From positions 1,736,001-1,800,000 of the forward strand of contig NZ_JARBWD010000001.1 of NCBI RefSeq assembly GCF_030140925.1: a stretch of DNA of 64,000 nt. The letters run 5' to 3'. Origin of the DNA: Parerythrobacter aestuarii (GTDB lineage Bacteria > Pseudomonadota > Alphaproteobacteria > Sphingomonadales > Sphingomonadaceae). How positions within the stretch are numbered: position 1 is the stretch's first letter; the number at the start of each line of letters is the position of its first letter. Of this stretch, positions 39,629-49,258 are shown one piece after another. The translations under genes were made by a program, and so were the position numbers. The notes beneath the pieces are model-generated. The model made no database searches and was not told the DNA's origin. It was given only the letters and a program-made list of their open reading frames with translations.

Positions 39629-40180
39629 TTAACGGCGGAACAATCGCGATAGGAGGTAGCCTGCAACGGCCGCAATACCAAGGGCCGTGCCGGGCTTTTC
39701 ACGCACGAAGGTACGGGCATCCTCGCCAATTTCCTCGATGCTCTTGGCCTCGAGCTTGGCAGCGTTTTCCTGCAGGCTGCGCGCAGCATTGCGAGCATAG
39801 TCGCCATATTGCGGGCCGAAATTCTCGTCGATCTTGGCAGCATTGTCAGCCACCATCTGACCGAGCGCGGCCAGAGCGTCGCTGGCCTTGGTCTTGCCTT
39901 CGACAGCCAGTTCCCCAGCGCGTACCTTGGCTTCCTCTCCATAGGTCTTGGCATCGGTAACGAGATCCGTGCTGCGGCCCTTGGCCTGCTCACGGTAAGT
40001 GCCAACGACTTCGCCAGCTTCGGCCTTGAGCGCTGCGGCACCGGCCTTGGCTTCCTCGAGCGCCGCGTTGAAGCGCGACTTGGCCTCTTCGCGATGTGTC
40101 ACTTCGGGCTCCTTCGCCGGCGTGGCTTTCTTCGCCGGGGCGCGCTTGGCGGGGGTCTTCGGGGTGGTGCTCTTGGCCAT
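39629..40180 (-). CDS. Ala/Lys-rich DUF883-like membrane-anchored protein
   Basis: A 183-residue protein with a basic, Pro/Ala/Lys-rich N-terminus (TTPKTPAKRAPAKKATPAKEP), an alanine-rich coiled coil and a C-terminal anchor VREKPGTALGIAAVAGYLLSRLFRR, close to the DUF883 (ElaB/YqjD) ending. ATG at 40180 is used, MTM just upstream being an alternative. It heads the module, 20 bases before the YqjE-like gene. Nucleic-acid or ribosome binding by the basic tail is inference. Confidence 0.6.
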   Translation of the reverse strand: MAKSTTPKTPAKRAPAKKATPAKEPEVTHREEAKSRFNAALEEAKAGAAALKAEAGEVVGTYREQAKGRSTDLVTDAKTYGEEAKVRAGELAVEGKTKASDALAALGQMVADNAAKIDENFGPQYGDYARNAARSLQENAAKLEAKSIEEIGEDARTFVREKPGTALGIAAVAGYLLSRLFRR

Positions 40181-40310
40181 GGTCATGTCCCTCACAAGTG
40201 GTTTTCATCGAGCGTATCCGGGGGAATACGCATGCACTAACACAACGCGCCTTGCACCGGTACGTTCCGACGCATAGAGCGCTCGCAACCCCGATATGGG
40301 GGTGTCTTAG

Positions 40311-41633
<1,323 letters not shown>

Positions 41634-41638
41634 GCGCG

Positions 41639-41806
41639 CTAGCCGACTTCTTCCCTCAGACGCGTTATCGCAACGTCCAGATGGGCGGCGGCGATATGCG
41701 CCCCCAGCTTGTCTAGCGTTCGGAGATTGGCTTCGAGGTTGTTCGCGACTTCCAATCGAGTATTGCTCCGCCGTTCAGCGGAGGCGTCGGGAGCGATCTT
41801 TCCCAT
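41639..41806 (-). CDS. Small helical protein
   Basis: A 55-residue protein, MGKIAPDASAERRSNTRLEVANNLEANLRTLDKLGAHIAAAHLDVAITRLREEVG, almost entirely helical. A strong ribosome site AGAGGAC lies 6 bases before ATG 41806, which favours it over the longer frame from 41869. It is convergent with eno, 5 bases apart. No family recognised. Confidence 0.55.
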   Translation of the reverse strand: MGKIAPDASAERRSNTRLEVANNLEANLRTLDKLGAHIAAAHLDVAITRLREEVG

Positions 41807-41951
41807 TGCTGTCCTCTTTGTTTCATTCTGCTGACCCGCTGCGCTCTTTGGCGAGAGAGCGCGCATCAATCCATGGAGGATGGATCGGATACGGAGCTAT
41901 CTTGGCAGTACCGCCGATGGACGGCATAGTCCCGCCAGCATGGGAGGGTAT

Positions 41952-43016
41952 ATGGAAGCGTTTCCGTCACAACCGGAAGCTGTTTCAGCGGAGTGGCTTA
42001 GCGATGTGCTGGGCTTCCAGGTCGAGCATGTCCGGTGGGAGCCGATCGGGACCGGCCAGGTAGGTGACAGTGCCCGGTTTACTCTCGGCATTCCCGATGG
42101 CAGCTCGGCACCCGCTACAGTGGCAGGCAAGTTCCCGGCTGCGGATGAGACGAGCCGGGCTACGGCAGCCATGTTCGGGCTTTATGCCAAGGAAGTGAGC
42201 TTTTATCGCGATATCGCGCCTCAGCTCGATGTGCGTGTGCCCGATGTGCATTTCTCCGGACTGGCGCAAAATGGTGGCGAGTTCATCCTCCTGTTCGAAG
42301 ATCTCGGGCCGTGCCGGGGCGGGAACCAGATCATAGGTTGCGACCTCGCCGATGCCCAAGCCGCGATAAGGCAAGGTGCGGCCATCCATGCACCAAGCTG
42401 GCACAATCGACAGATACTCGACACTGATTGGCTCGTGACCAGGCCTGAAGTCTCCGCGCAAATCCGGGCGCTGTACCCACAGGCGCAAGCCGTTTGGCGC
42501 GATCGCTACGCTGATACACTAGAGCCTGAATACATGCAGCTTTGCGAGGAGGTAGCGGAATACACCGCGAGCGTATTCCGTGACGACCAGCCTGCGCCCA
42601 TCAGCCTTGTTCATGGCGATTTCCGCCTCGACAACATGCTGTTCGACATCAAGGGCGGGGCGGAGCCCATCGCTGTGCTCGACTGGCAGACGGTGACCAT
42701 CGGCAATCCCATGACCGACATCGGCTATTTCCTCGGTTGTGGAATTGGTCACGATTTGCGAACCGAGCACGAGGATCGCTTGCTGGACCTTTGGCTATCG
42801 GAAATGGGTAGGCGCGGGGTGCAACTGAGCCGGAATGACATCTGGGATGATTATCGCCGCGGTGCTTTGCATGGGCTGACGACCGCCGTTTTCAGCGCGG
42901 CCTTTGTCGAAAGGACAGAGCGCGGTGATGCCAACTTCCTGTCCATGGCACGCGGTGCCTGTTCGCTGGCACTTGAACACGACAGCCTTGGTGCATTGAA
43001 GGGAGAATCCACATGA
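41952..43016 (+). CDS. APH-family phosphotransferase (choline/aminoglycoside kinase-like)
   Basis: A 354-residue protein-kinase-like phosphotransferase. HGDFRLDNMLFD (Brenner loop with catalytic Asp and Asn) and VLDWQTVTIGNPMTDIGYFLG (Mg-binding Asp) are intact. ATG at 41952 follows GGGAGGG; upstream in-frame codons are weaker. It overlaps the following gene by 4 bases, so the two act together. The sphingomonad APH-like group often accompanies lipid or xenobiotic metabolism, and antibiotic resistance should not be assumed. Confidence 0.82.
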   Translation: MEAFPSQPEAVSAEWLSDVLGFQVEHVRWEPIGTGQVGDSARFTLGIPDGSSAPATVAGKFPAADETSRATAAMFGLYAKEVSFYRDIAPQLDVRVPDVHFSGLAQNGGEFILLFEDLGPCRGGNQIIGCDLADAQAAIRQGAAIHAPSWHNRQILDTDWLVTRPEVSAQIRALYPQAQAVWRDRYADTLEPEYMQLCEEVAEYTASVFRDDQPAPISLVHGDFRLDNMLFDIKGGAEPIAVLDWQTVTIGNPMTDIGYFLGCGIGHDLRTEHEDRLLDLWLSEMGRRGVQLSRNDIWDDYRRGALHGLTTAVFSAAFVERTERGDANFLSMARGACSLALEHDSLGALKGEST

Positions 43017-44089
43017 CCCTCAGCAAGGGCGACGAGTATCCGATCCACCAAACCCCCGAACCCGTTGCGTTCTCGGGTACCGATCGCAATTTCTACGATC
43101 GATTCTTCTTCAACGGCTACGGGCCCGATGGCGAGGATTTCTTTGCCGTAGCTTTCGGGATCTATCCGCACCTCGACGTCGCCGACGCGCATTTCTGCGC
43201 CATTCGTGACGGCAAGCAATACTGCCTCCACGCCAGTCGCAAGCTGGGGATGGAACGGATGGACCTGCATTGCGGACCAGTCCGGATCGAGGTTGTCGAG
43301 CCGCTTGAAAAAGTGCGCGTCATCGTAGAGGGCGAGGGCATTTCAGCCGACCTGCTGTTCACCGGTCGTGCGTTCCCGATCGAAGAGCCGCGCTTCACCT
43401 GGCGGGTCGGCCCGCGCACGGTGATGGACTACACCCGCATGACGCAGAACGGCCACTACGAAGGCTGGATCGACATTGACGGAAAGCGCCGCGCGCTGTC
43501 ATCGGGCACCGCCGGTACCCGCGATCGCAGTTGGGGCGTCCGTCCGATTGGCGCGGCTGACCCCCAATTCAGCGGTGGCGCTGCGGTTCCGCAGTTCTTC
43601 TGGCAATGGACACCCGTCAACATGGTGGGGCGCAGCCTGTTCTTCCACGTCAACGCCTATGGAGACGGGACACCATGGAACACGCGCGGGGTTGTGGCTC
43701 CTGATGGCAATGGTCCAGAAGCCTTCACCGACTATCAGGAACCAATGATGGAGACACCGCTGGAGGCAGGAACCCGCTGGCCCTCAGGTGGCACACTGAA
43801 AATGGGTGGCGAGAGCTTCACCTTCGAACCGGTCGGCCGTTTCCAGATGCGCGGGCTAGGGTATACTTCGCCCAAGTGGAACCATGGGCTCGATCACGGC
43901 ACACTCAAGGTTGAGCGGGAGGATATCGACCTCCAAGGCATCGAACCGGTGCGGCCGGACAATCTTCATGTACAGATGCTATGTCGCGTCACCAGCGATA
44001 ACGGCGACCATGGCATGGGGGTCTTCGAACAGCTCGCCATTGGCGACTACGCGCCACTTGGCCTCAAAGGTTTGTCTGATCCGGCCTAG
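43013..44089 (+). CDS. Uncharacterised protein, possibly CrtC/lipocalin-like fold
   Basis: A 358-residue soluble protein, beta-rich. FYDRFFFNGYGPDGEDFFAVAFGIYPHLDVADAHFC near the N-terminus, GTRDRSWGVRPIG in the middle and FFWQWTPVNMVGRSLFFHVNAYGDG then LPWNTRG-like stretches suggest a two-part beta sandwich like the DUF7064/DUF7065 or hydroxyneurosporene-dehydrogenase-like group (recalled, not verified). It is translationally coupled to the APH-like gene, and its end overlaps the convergent aldo/keto reductase by 4 bases. No catalytic residues can be assigned. Confidence 0.5.
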   Translation: MTLSKGDEYPIHQTPEPVAFSGTDRNFYDRFFFNGYGPDGEDFFAVAFGIYPHLDVADAHFCAIRDGKQYCLHASRKLGMERMDLHCGPVRIEVVEPLEKVRVIVEGEGISADLLFTGRAFPIEEPRFTWRVGPRTVMDYTRMTQNGHYEGWIDIDGKRRALSSGTAGTRDRSWGVRPIGAADPQFSGGAAVPQFFWQWTPVNMVGRSLFFHVNAYGDGTPWNTRGVVAPDGNGPEAFTDYQEPMMETPLEAGTRWPSGGTLKMGGESFTFEPVGRFQMRGLGYTSPKWNHGLDHGTLKVEREDIDLQGIEPVRPDNLHVQMLCRVTSDNGDHGMGVFEQLAIGDYAPLGLKGLSDPA

Positions 44090-45015
44090 TTTGCAGACGT
44101 AAGGCGGGCAACCTGATCATCGCTCAGTTCGACGCGTGTGAACTCAAGCAGTTCGTCGAGCTGCGCCACTGTCCGGGCGCTGGCGATGGGTGCTGGTATC
44201 CCAGGCTGGCGCACCAGCCATGCCAGCGCGATGGCAGCGAGACTTGCACCGGTTTCACCTGCTACTTGATCCATCACAGCCAGCACCTTGGGACCTATGC
44301 CCCCGGCCAGTTCCTTTGCGCGGCCGCCACGGAGCGACTTCGCGAAGTCCTCCTCGGTCCGATACTTGCCGGTGAGATAGCCGGAAGCGAGGCCAAAGAA
44401 CGGGAGCATCGCAATGCCATGCGCGGTGACGAGTTCCTGCAAATCCTCGCCATAGGCATTGCGCGCGACGAGGTTGTACTCGTTCTGAAGCGCCGTGAAC
44501 GGGGTTGCCCCGGTGTCGCGTGCATGAGCGAGGGCAGCGTCCAGACGAGCGGCGTTGAAATTCGAAGCACCGATGGCGCGAACCTTGCCTGACTTCACAG
44601 CCCCGTCGAACGCCTCGACAATGGCTCCGATCTCGAGCTCTTCGTAATCCTTGTGAGCATAGTAAAGATCGATCGCGTCGCTCTGCAGCCGCTCCAGCGA
44701 GGCGTCGAGCGACTGGAGCACGCGAGCTGGGTCGTAGAGTTCCTTCCCGCCCAGCATGCCCGTCTTCGTGTGCAGGCGCATCTCGCTGCGCACGCCGCGG
44801 CTCGCCAGCCATTCACCGAGGACAGTCTCAGATTCCCCGCCCTTGTGACCCGGCACCCAGGCCGAATAGACATCGGCGGTGTCGATCATGCGGCCACCGG
44901 CTTCGTAGAATGCGTCCAGCACGGTGAAGGCTTCGTCGCCCTTGCTTGTCCAGCCAAACACGTTGCCACCGAGGACGAGCGGTATTCCCGCAATGAAATC
45001 GTGCGCCTCGCTCAT
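44086..45015 (-). CDS. Aldo/keto reductase
   Basis: A 309-residue (alpha/beta)8 NADPH oxidoreductase. The catalytic tetrad is visible: Asp in [11 protein letters not shown] with Tyr, Lys in LHTKTGMLG and His in [10 protein letters not shown]. The NADP-binding C-terminal block ([20 protein letters not shown]) is present. The start overlaps the ribH stop by 4 bases, so it is part of the riboflavin unit, though a role in that pathway is not known. Confidence 0.92.
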   Translation of the reverse strand: MSEAHDFIAGIPLVLGGNVFGWTSKGDEAFTVLDAFYEAGGRMIDTADVYSAWVPGHKGGESETVLGEWLASRGVRSEMRLHTKTGMLGGKELYDPARVLQSLDASLERLQSDAIDLYYAHKDYEELEIGAIVEAFDGAVKSGKVRAIGASNFNAARLDAALAHARDTGATPFTALQNEYNLVARNAYGEDLQELVTAHGIAMLPFFGLASGYLTGKYRTEEDFAKSLRGGRAKELAGGIGPKVLAVMDQVAGETGASLAAIALAWLVRQPGIPAPIASARTVAQLDELLEFTRVELSDDQVARLTSAN

Positions 45016-45431
45016 GCAAATTTCTCCTGCAAGGCTAGCAGCGCCATGGCTGCTTTGGCCGCTTCGCCACCCTTGTTCTTTTGTTCGGGGTCCGCTCGCA
45101 CCAATGTCTGCGCTTCGTTCTCGGTCGTGAGGATACCGTTCCCGATTGCAATGCCGTCCATGGTCAGCGCGAGAATGCCGCGGGCACTTTCCCCAGCCAC
45201 GATCTCGAAATGATAGGTTTCACCCCGGATCACTACGCCAATGGCCACGAAGCCGTCATACTGGCCACTCTCAGCTGCCAATGCGATGGCTCCGGGGATT
45301 TCCAACGCGCCAGGAACAGTCAACACTTCAACTTTATGCCCTTCAGCCTCGAGTGCCGAGCTGGCGCCAGCAATCAGCATGTCATTGAATCGGTCGTAGA
45401 ACCGGGCTTCGACAATCAGGAAACGGGCCAT
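45012..45431 (-). CDS. ribH: 6,7-dimethyl-8-ribityllumazine synthase
   Basis: Condenses the butanone phosphate from RibB with 5-amino-6-ribitylaminouracil, the step before riboflavin synthase. The 139 residues carry [55 protein letters not shown] and [23 protein letters not shown]. Short N-terminus typical of the alphaproteobacterial form. It starts 3 bases after ribB and is coupled to it. Confidence 0.95.
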   Translation of the reverse strand: MARFLIVEARFYDRFNDMLIAGASSALEAEGHKVEVLTVPGALEIPGAIALAAESGQYDGFVAIGVVIRGETYHFEIVAGESARGILALTMDGIAIGNGILTTENEAQTLVRADPEQKNKGGEAAKAAMALLALQEKFA

Positions 45432-45434
45432 TGC

Positions 45435-46676
45435 TTACTCCGGGATTGGGCGATGATCGACGATTTCGAGGCCATACCCTTCGATCGCGACGACATTGGG
45501 TTGCGAATTCGTCAAAAGGATCATGTCGTGCACATTCAGGTCGGCGAGGATCTGCGAGCCGATGCCCACATTGCGGACTTCGTCTTCCTCGCTGTAGCTG
45601 CCTGAGGCTCGGCGACCGGTGATGATGACGATGATCCCGGATCCGTGCTCACCGACTGCATTCATGGCCCGTTGCAGCGTCCGCTTGCGTGGCCCGGGCT
45701 GACCCAAGACGTCGTCGAAGATCGAAATCGGATGGACCCTGGTGAGAGTGGGTTGGTCTTCGACGACCTGGCCTTTCTGCAGCACGTAGTGCTCGCTCCC
45801 ATCGACGGTGTTGCGATAGGTCAGCATCCGCCATTGCCCGCCGTAGTCGGATTCAAATGCGTTATCGTCGACGCGTTTGACCAAGTGATCATAGCGCAGC
45901 CGATACTCGATCAGGTCACGGATGGTGCCGATCTTGAGATTGTGCTTGCGCGCAAAGGCTACGAGATCGTCAAGCCGGGCCATGGTGCCATCCTCGTTCA
46001 TGATCTCGCAGATCACGCCCGAGGGATTGAGCCCGGCAAGACGCGAGATATCGACCGCTGCTTCCGTATGGCCGGCACGTACCAGCACGCCGCCCTTTCG
46101 AGCGGCGAGGGGGAATACATGGCCCGGCATAACAATGTCGCCAGGGCCCTTGGTCGCATCGATGGCGACCGATACGGTCCGCGCCCGGTCGGCCGCAGAA
46201 ATCCCTGTGGTGACGCCTTCCTTTGCCTCGATAGAGATAGTGAAGGCGGTCTGCATGCTTTCGGTGTTGTTGCGCGTCATTGGTTGCAGGTCGAGAGCAT
46301 CGATGCGCGCCTTGTCGAGCGCGAGACAGATAAGACCGCGGCCATAAGTCGCCATGAAATTGATCGCATCCGGCGTAGCCATCTGCGCCGGGATGATGAG
46401 ATCGCCCTCATTCTCCCGATCCTCATCATCGACGAGGATGTACATCCGCCCGTTGCGGGCTTCGTTGATGATCTCTTCAGCGCCCACAAGCACAGGCGTT
46501 TCATCGTTGGCTTCAAGGAAGCGCTCGAGCTTTCCCAAAGTGTCGGCCGTTGGGTTCCAGCCTTCGTCGGTGCAATCCCGCAAAGTGTTGGCGTGGAGCC
46601 CGGCGGCCCTTGCGAGACCAGCGCGGGTCATCAAACCTTCGCCGATGAGCGCGCGTACCTTTTCGATCGTGTCCAT
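45435..46676 (-). CDS. ribB: 3,4-dihydroxy-2-butanone-4-phosphate synthase with fused N-terminal HTH
   Basis: A 413-residue protein in three parts. Residues about 1-55 form a helix-turn-helix (MTRAGLARAAGLHANTLRD then WNPTADTLGKLERFL, Cro/CI-like). Residues about 60-265 are the RibB domain, with YILVDDEDRENEGD, TGISAADRARTVSVAI, GHVFPLAARKGGVLVRAGHTEAAVDI. The C-terminal part is GTP cyclohydrolase II-like but lacks its zinc Cys motif (HSECxTGD is replaced by HPISIFDD), so only the RibB activity is expected. ATG 46676 has little leader. Together with ribH it forms a riboflavin pair, and the HTH sits next to a large operator-like repeat. Confidence 0.9.
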   Translation of the reverse strand: MDTIEKVRALIGEGLMTRAGLARAAGLHANTLRDCTDEGWNPTADTLGKLERFLEANDETPVLVGAEEIINEARNGRMYILVDDEDRENEGDLIIPAQMATPDAINFMATYGRGLICLALDKARIDALDLQPMTRNNTESMQTAFTISIEAKEGVTTGISAADRARTVSVAIDATKGPGDIVMPGHVFPLAARKGGVLVRAGHTEAAVDISRLAGLNPSGVICEIMNEDGTMARLDDLVAFARKHNLKIGTIRDLIEYRLRYDHLVKRVDDNAFESDYGGQWRMLTYRNTVDGSEHYVLQKGQVVEDQPTLTRVHPISIFDDVLGQPGPRKRTLQRAMNAVGEHGSGIIVIITGRRASGSYSEEDEVRNVGIGSQILADLNVHDMILLTNSQPNVVAIEGYGLEIVDHRPIPE

Positions 46677-46682
46677 CCACCC

Positions 46683-46710
46683 GCAATATCACATCATAAT
46701 GTGATGTCAA
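46683..46710 (-). promoter_or_regulatory. Predicted sigma-70 promoter of ribB
   Basis: Minus-strand -35 TTGACA (46705-46710), 16-base spacer, -10-like TATTGC (46683-46688). The predicted start point falls within a few bases of the ribB ATG at 46676, so the transcript would have almost no 5' leader. No FMN riboswitch is present. The promoter lies inside the inverted repeats listed next. Confidence 0.5.
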
Positions 46711-46729
46711 ACTTCACATCACATTATGA
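46688..46729. promoter_or_regulatory. Operator-like inverted repeat overlapping the ribB promoter
   Basis: Perfect 14-bp arms TCATAATGTGATGT (46694-46707) and ACATCACATTATGA (46716-46729) with an 8-base spacer; the arm centres are 22 bp apart, about two helical turns. The left arm also nests in ATCACAT-CATA-ATGTGAT (46688-46705). It spans the -35 element and spacer, the ideal place for repression. The HTH fused to RibB is the obvious candidate binder (inference). Confidence 0.65.
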
Positions 46730-46758
46730 CATTACCCCCTGATCGGACCGCCTACGCC

Positions 46759-48975
46759 TTAACGATCGTCTGCAACCGCGACAACCTGTCCGGCCTCGCG
46801 GCGGACGTTGGCTCGCCGCTGGGCCTGCCGTTGTTGCTGCTGCAACGCGGCCCTTTGCTGCTGCGCTTCAGCCCGCCTTCGAGCCTGTTCCGCCCTTTCG
46901 GCAGCAAGGCGCTGACGCTCCTGCTGTGCCGCCATCTGCTGCTGGCGCCGAGCCTCGGCCTGCTGCCGGGCCTGCTCGCGCTGTGCCGCCAGCTGTCGCC
47001 GCTGCTCCGCGGCAGCCGCCTGCTGCTGTTGCCGTTGCTCCGCGGCAGCCGCTTGCTGTTGTTGCCGTTCGCGCTGCGCGGCCTCACGCCGAGCTTGCAG
47101 TTCGCGGGCCTGCGCCGCCCGCTGGACCCGCTGCTCCCTCGCATCGGCAACACGCCGGGCTTCCGCCTCACGCTCAGCAGCCAGACGACTACGTTCCGCA
47201 CGCGCAGCTTGTTGCTGCTGTCGGCGCGCTTCTGCCTGCTGTCGCGCCTGCTCTCGCTGCGCAGCCAGTTGGCGACGCTGCTCTGCAGCCGCCAATTGTT
47301 GCTGCTGCCGTTCACGCTGGGCGGCAAGGCGCTCCTGTCGCTGGCGTTGGGTATCGAGTCTCTCTTGGCGCTGCTGCGCGACGGCCTGCTGCTGCCTTTG
47401 CCGTTGCACAGCCAGGCGCTGTTCGTTTTCCCGCTGAGCTGTCAGCCGCGCCTCGCGGTCGCGTTGGTTGGCAAGGCGCTGCTCCCTTTGGAGCCGCACT
47501 GCCTCTCGCCGTTGCTGCATCAACTGGCGCGCATCGTCTTGGCTCTGGACGCGGTTTGCACGCTCCGTCAATTGACGGGGCTGCGCCCGAGTACCATCGG
47601 TCCGCTGCTGGCGCCGCTGCAGTGTCGAGCGGCGCTCGGCACGATCACGGCGTTGGGCGCGGCGGTTTGATATCCCTGATGTTTCGGCAGCGGGGTCCGC
47701 GCGGGCAATCCTATCCTGCAGCGCTTGCCGCCGCTCTGTTACCGGACCGTTCCTACTTGCCCGTAGCTGTCGCCGCGCTTCACGGCGCTCCATAGCAACC
47801 CTCCGCGCCTGAGCGCGTCCTTGCCGGAGGACTTCGGCCCTTTGCTGCTGCTGCTGCTGCTGGAGTGCCGCTTCGCGGCGTTGTTGACGTTCGGCTATTC
47901 GACGCTCGCGTTCTCGGCGTTCGGCCTCGTAGAACTGTGGTGCCGGGCCAGTGTATGAAGCGGCCTGCCACTCGGCATAACGTTCCGTGGCGGCTTGGCG
48001 AATGTTCCGCTCGTCTTGCCAACGTTGGCGGAGCGGGCGCTCATGGCGCTGGTTCCAGGCCTGCCACGCCTGACGCCGCTCACGGGCCCTTTCGAAGGTG
48101 CGCCGGTCCGCGGCGACAGCATCGCGCCGAGCCTCCCACCGGCGTGCCGCCACACCATGCCGCCGCTCCGGCCGGCTCGCACCATGAAGTTGTTGGGCCC
48201 GCTGGAAATAGCTTCGTGCCGCACGCCGTTGGCGCATCACTGCGCGGCGGTTCATTACCCGGCCTTCGCGGTCGTAGATCGCAGCCAGGCGATCACCTCG
48301 ATAGCCATAGCTGTAGTGGGGGTCACGGACGAGGAACGGCCGCGACGCTCCCGGCGCATAGTAGTAATAGCGATGCCCGCCGCGGATCGGCTCCGAGTAG
48401 CGGACATAACCTTCACCGGTTCGCCAGGCCCACGGCCGCACACCTCGGTGATCGAAGCCATAGTCAGGCGGAGCATCTCCGATGACATTGGCTACGAGCG
48501 CTGCGAGCGCGAGCCAGGCGTATTGATCGCTATCGGGGGAGTCTTCGTAATAGTCCGACTGATCCCCGTCATAGGGGACATAATCGTCATCGTACTCCTG
48601 CGGCTCGTCAGAGCCATAATAGTCGTCGTAACCGGCATAATCCCCTTCCGGGCGATCGTCGCGATCGTCAAAAGACGCCTTGGCAGGTTGGTAATCGGTG
48701 TAAGAGTTGCTGCCGTAATCCCAACTGGGAGCATAGGCATAAGGGCCCGTGTCCCGGACTTTCATTGGCAAGGCTGCAGGCAGTGGCGCAGGAGCAGCTA
48801 GATCGCCGCTATCCTCACCGTCGAGCGCCCAGTCTTCCCCCCTCGTGGCGTCTTCAATCGTGAAGTTCGCAAGATCGCTGTTCGTGGGCGGCGCTTCACC
48901 GCCGCAGGCGGCAAGGGCCATCGCCAGCACGGTGAGGCTGCCAAGGCGGAAGGTTGATCTGGAACGGCCCATCAT
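46759..48975 (-). CDS. Lipoprotein with long Gln/Arg/Ala-rich repeat region
   Basis: A 738-residue protein. The lipobox is clear (LAMALAACGG, Cys24), so the N-terminus is probably lipidated. It is acidic and Tyr/Asp-rich to about residue 150 (DDYYGSDEPQEYDDDY), has WLALAALVANVIGDAPP (hydrophobic stretch), then RYYYYAPGASRPFLVRDPHYSYGYRG, and from about 260 to the end a charged coiled coil built of QRQERLAAQRERQQQ, AEQRRQLAAQREQARQQAEARRQQQ and similar repeats, some duplicated almost exactly. Long antisense frames are composition artefacts. Not a recognised family; perhaps an envelope spacer or RNA/DNA- or surface-binding protein. Confidence 0.7.
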   Translation of the reverse strand: MMGRSRSTFRLGSLTVLAMALAACGGEAPPTNSDLANFTIEDATRGEDWALDGEDSGDLAAPAPLPAALPMKVRDTGPYAYAPSWDYGSNSYTDYQPAKASFDDRDDRPEGDYAGYDDYYGSDEPQEYDDDYVPYDGDQSDYYEDSPDSDQYAWLALAALVANVIGDAPPDYGFDHRGVRPWAWRTGEGYVRYSEPIRGGHRYYYYAPGASRPFLVRDPHYSYGYRGDRLAAIYDREGRVMNRRAVMRQRRAARSYFQRAQQLHGASRPERRHGVAARRWEARRDAVAADRRTFERARERRQAWQAWNQRHERPLRQRWQDERNIRQAATERYAEWQAASYTGPAPQFYEAERRERERRIAERQQRREAALQQQQQQQRAEVLRQGRAQARRVAMERREARRQLRASRNGPVTERRQALQDRIARADPAAETSGISNRRAQRRDRAERRSTLQRRQQRTDGTRAQPRQLTERANRVQSQDDARQLMQQRREAVRLQREQRLANQRDREARLTAQRENEQRLAVQRQRQQQAVAQQRQERLDTQRQRQERLAAQRERQQQQLAAAEQRRQLAAQREQARQQAEARRQQQQAARAERSRLAAEREAEARRVADAREQRVQRAAQARELQARREAAQRERQQQQAAAAEQRQQQQAAAAEQRRQLAAQREQARQQAEARRQQQMAAQQERQRLAAERAEQARRRAEAQQQRAALQQQQRQAQRRANVRREAGQVVAVADDR

Positions 48976-49108
48976 AGCAAGTCTCCGTGGCGACCCTTGG
49001 TTGGAGTAGCTACGGAAACTAACCGGGCGTGACTGAACGGCCCTTGGTCGAGCTGTTCATCTTGAGTCATATTTTAATGAATGGATTGAGCCGTTCGCTG
49101 AAATGGTA

Positions 49109-49184
<76 letters not shown>

Positions 49185-49258
49185 ACACACCGACATGTCG
49201 GCCTGTCCCGATTCCCGGGAGGCGCGTCATCTAGCGATTCTCGTGCGCGATGCAAGCG

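Noticed and set aside
40287-40304. ACCCC-N6-GGGGT palindrome upstream of eno as a CsoR-like site
   Set aside because: Arms are only 5 bases and lack the A/T flanks seen before grx-mauE; could be chance in GC-rich DNA.
46726-47795. Leu/Pro/Ala-rich open frames on the plus strand opposite the lipoprotein
   Set aside because: Their composition is the reverse reading of Gln/Arg/Ala repeats (CAG/CGC codons); no start signal or domain supports them.
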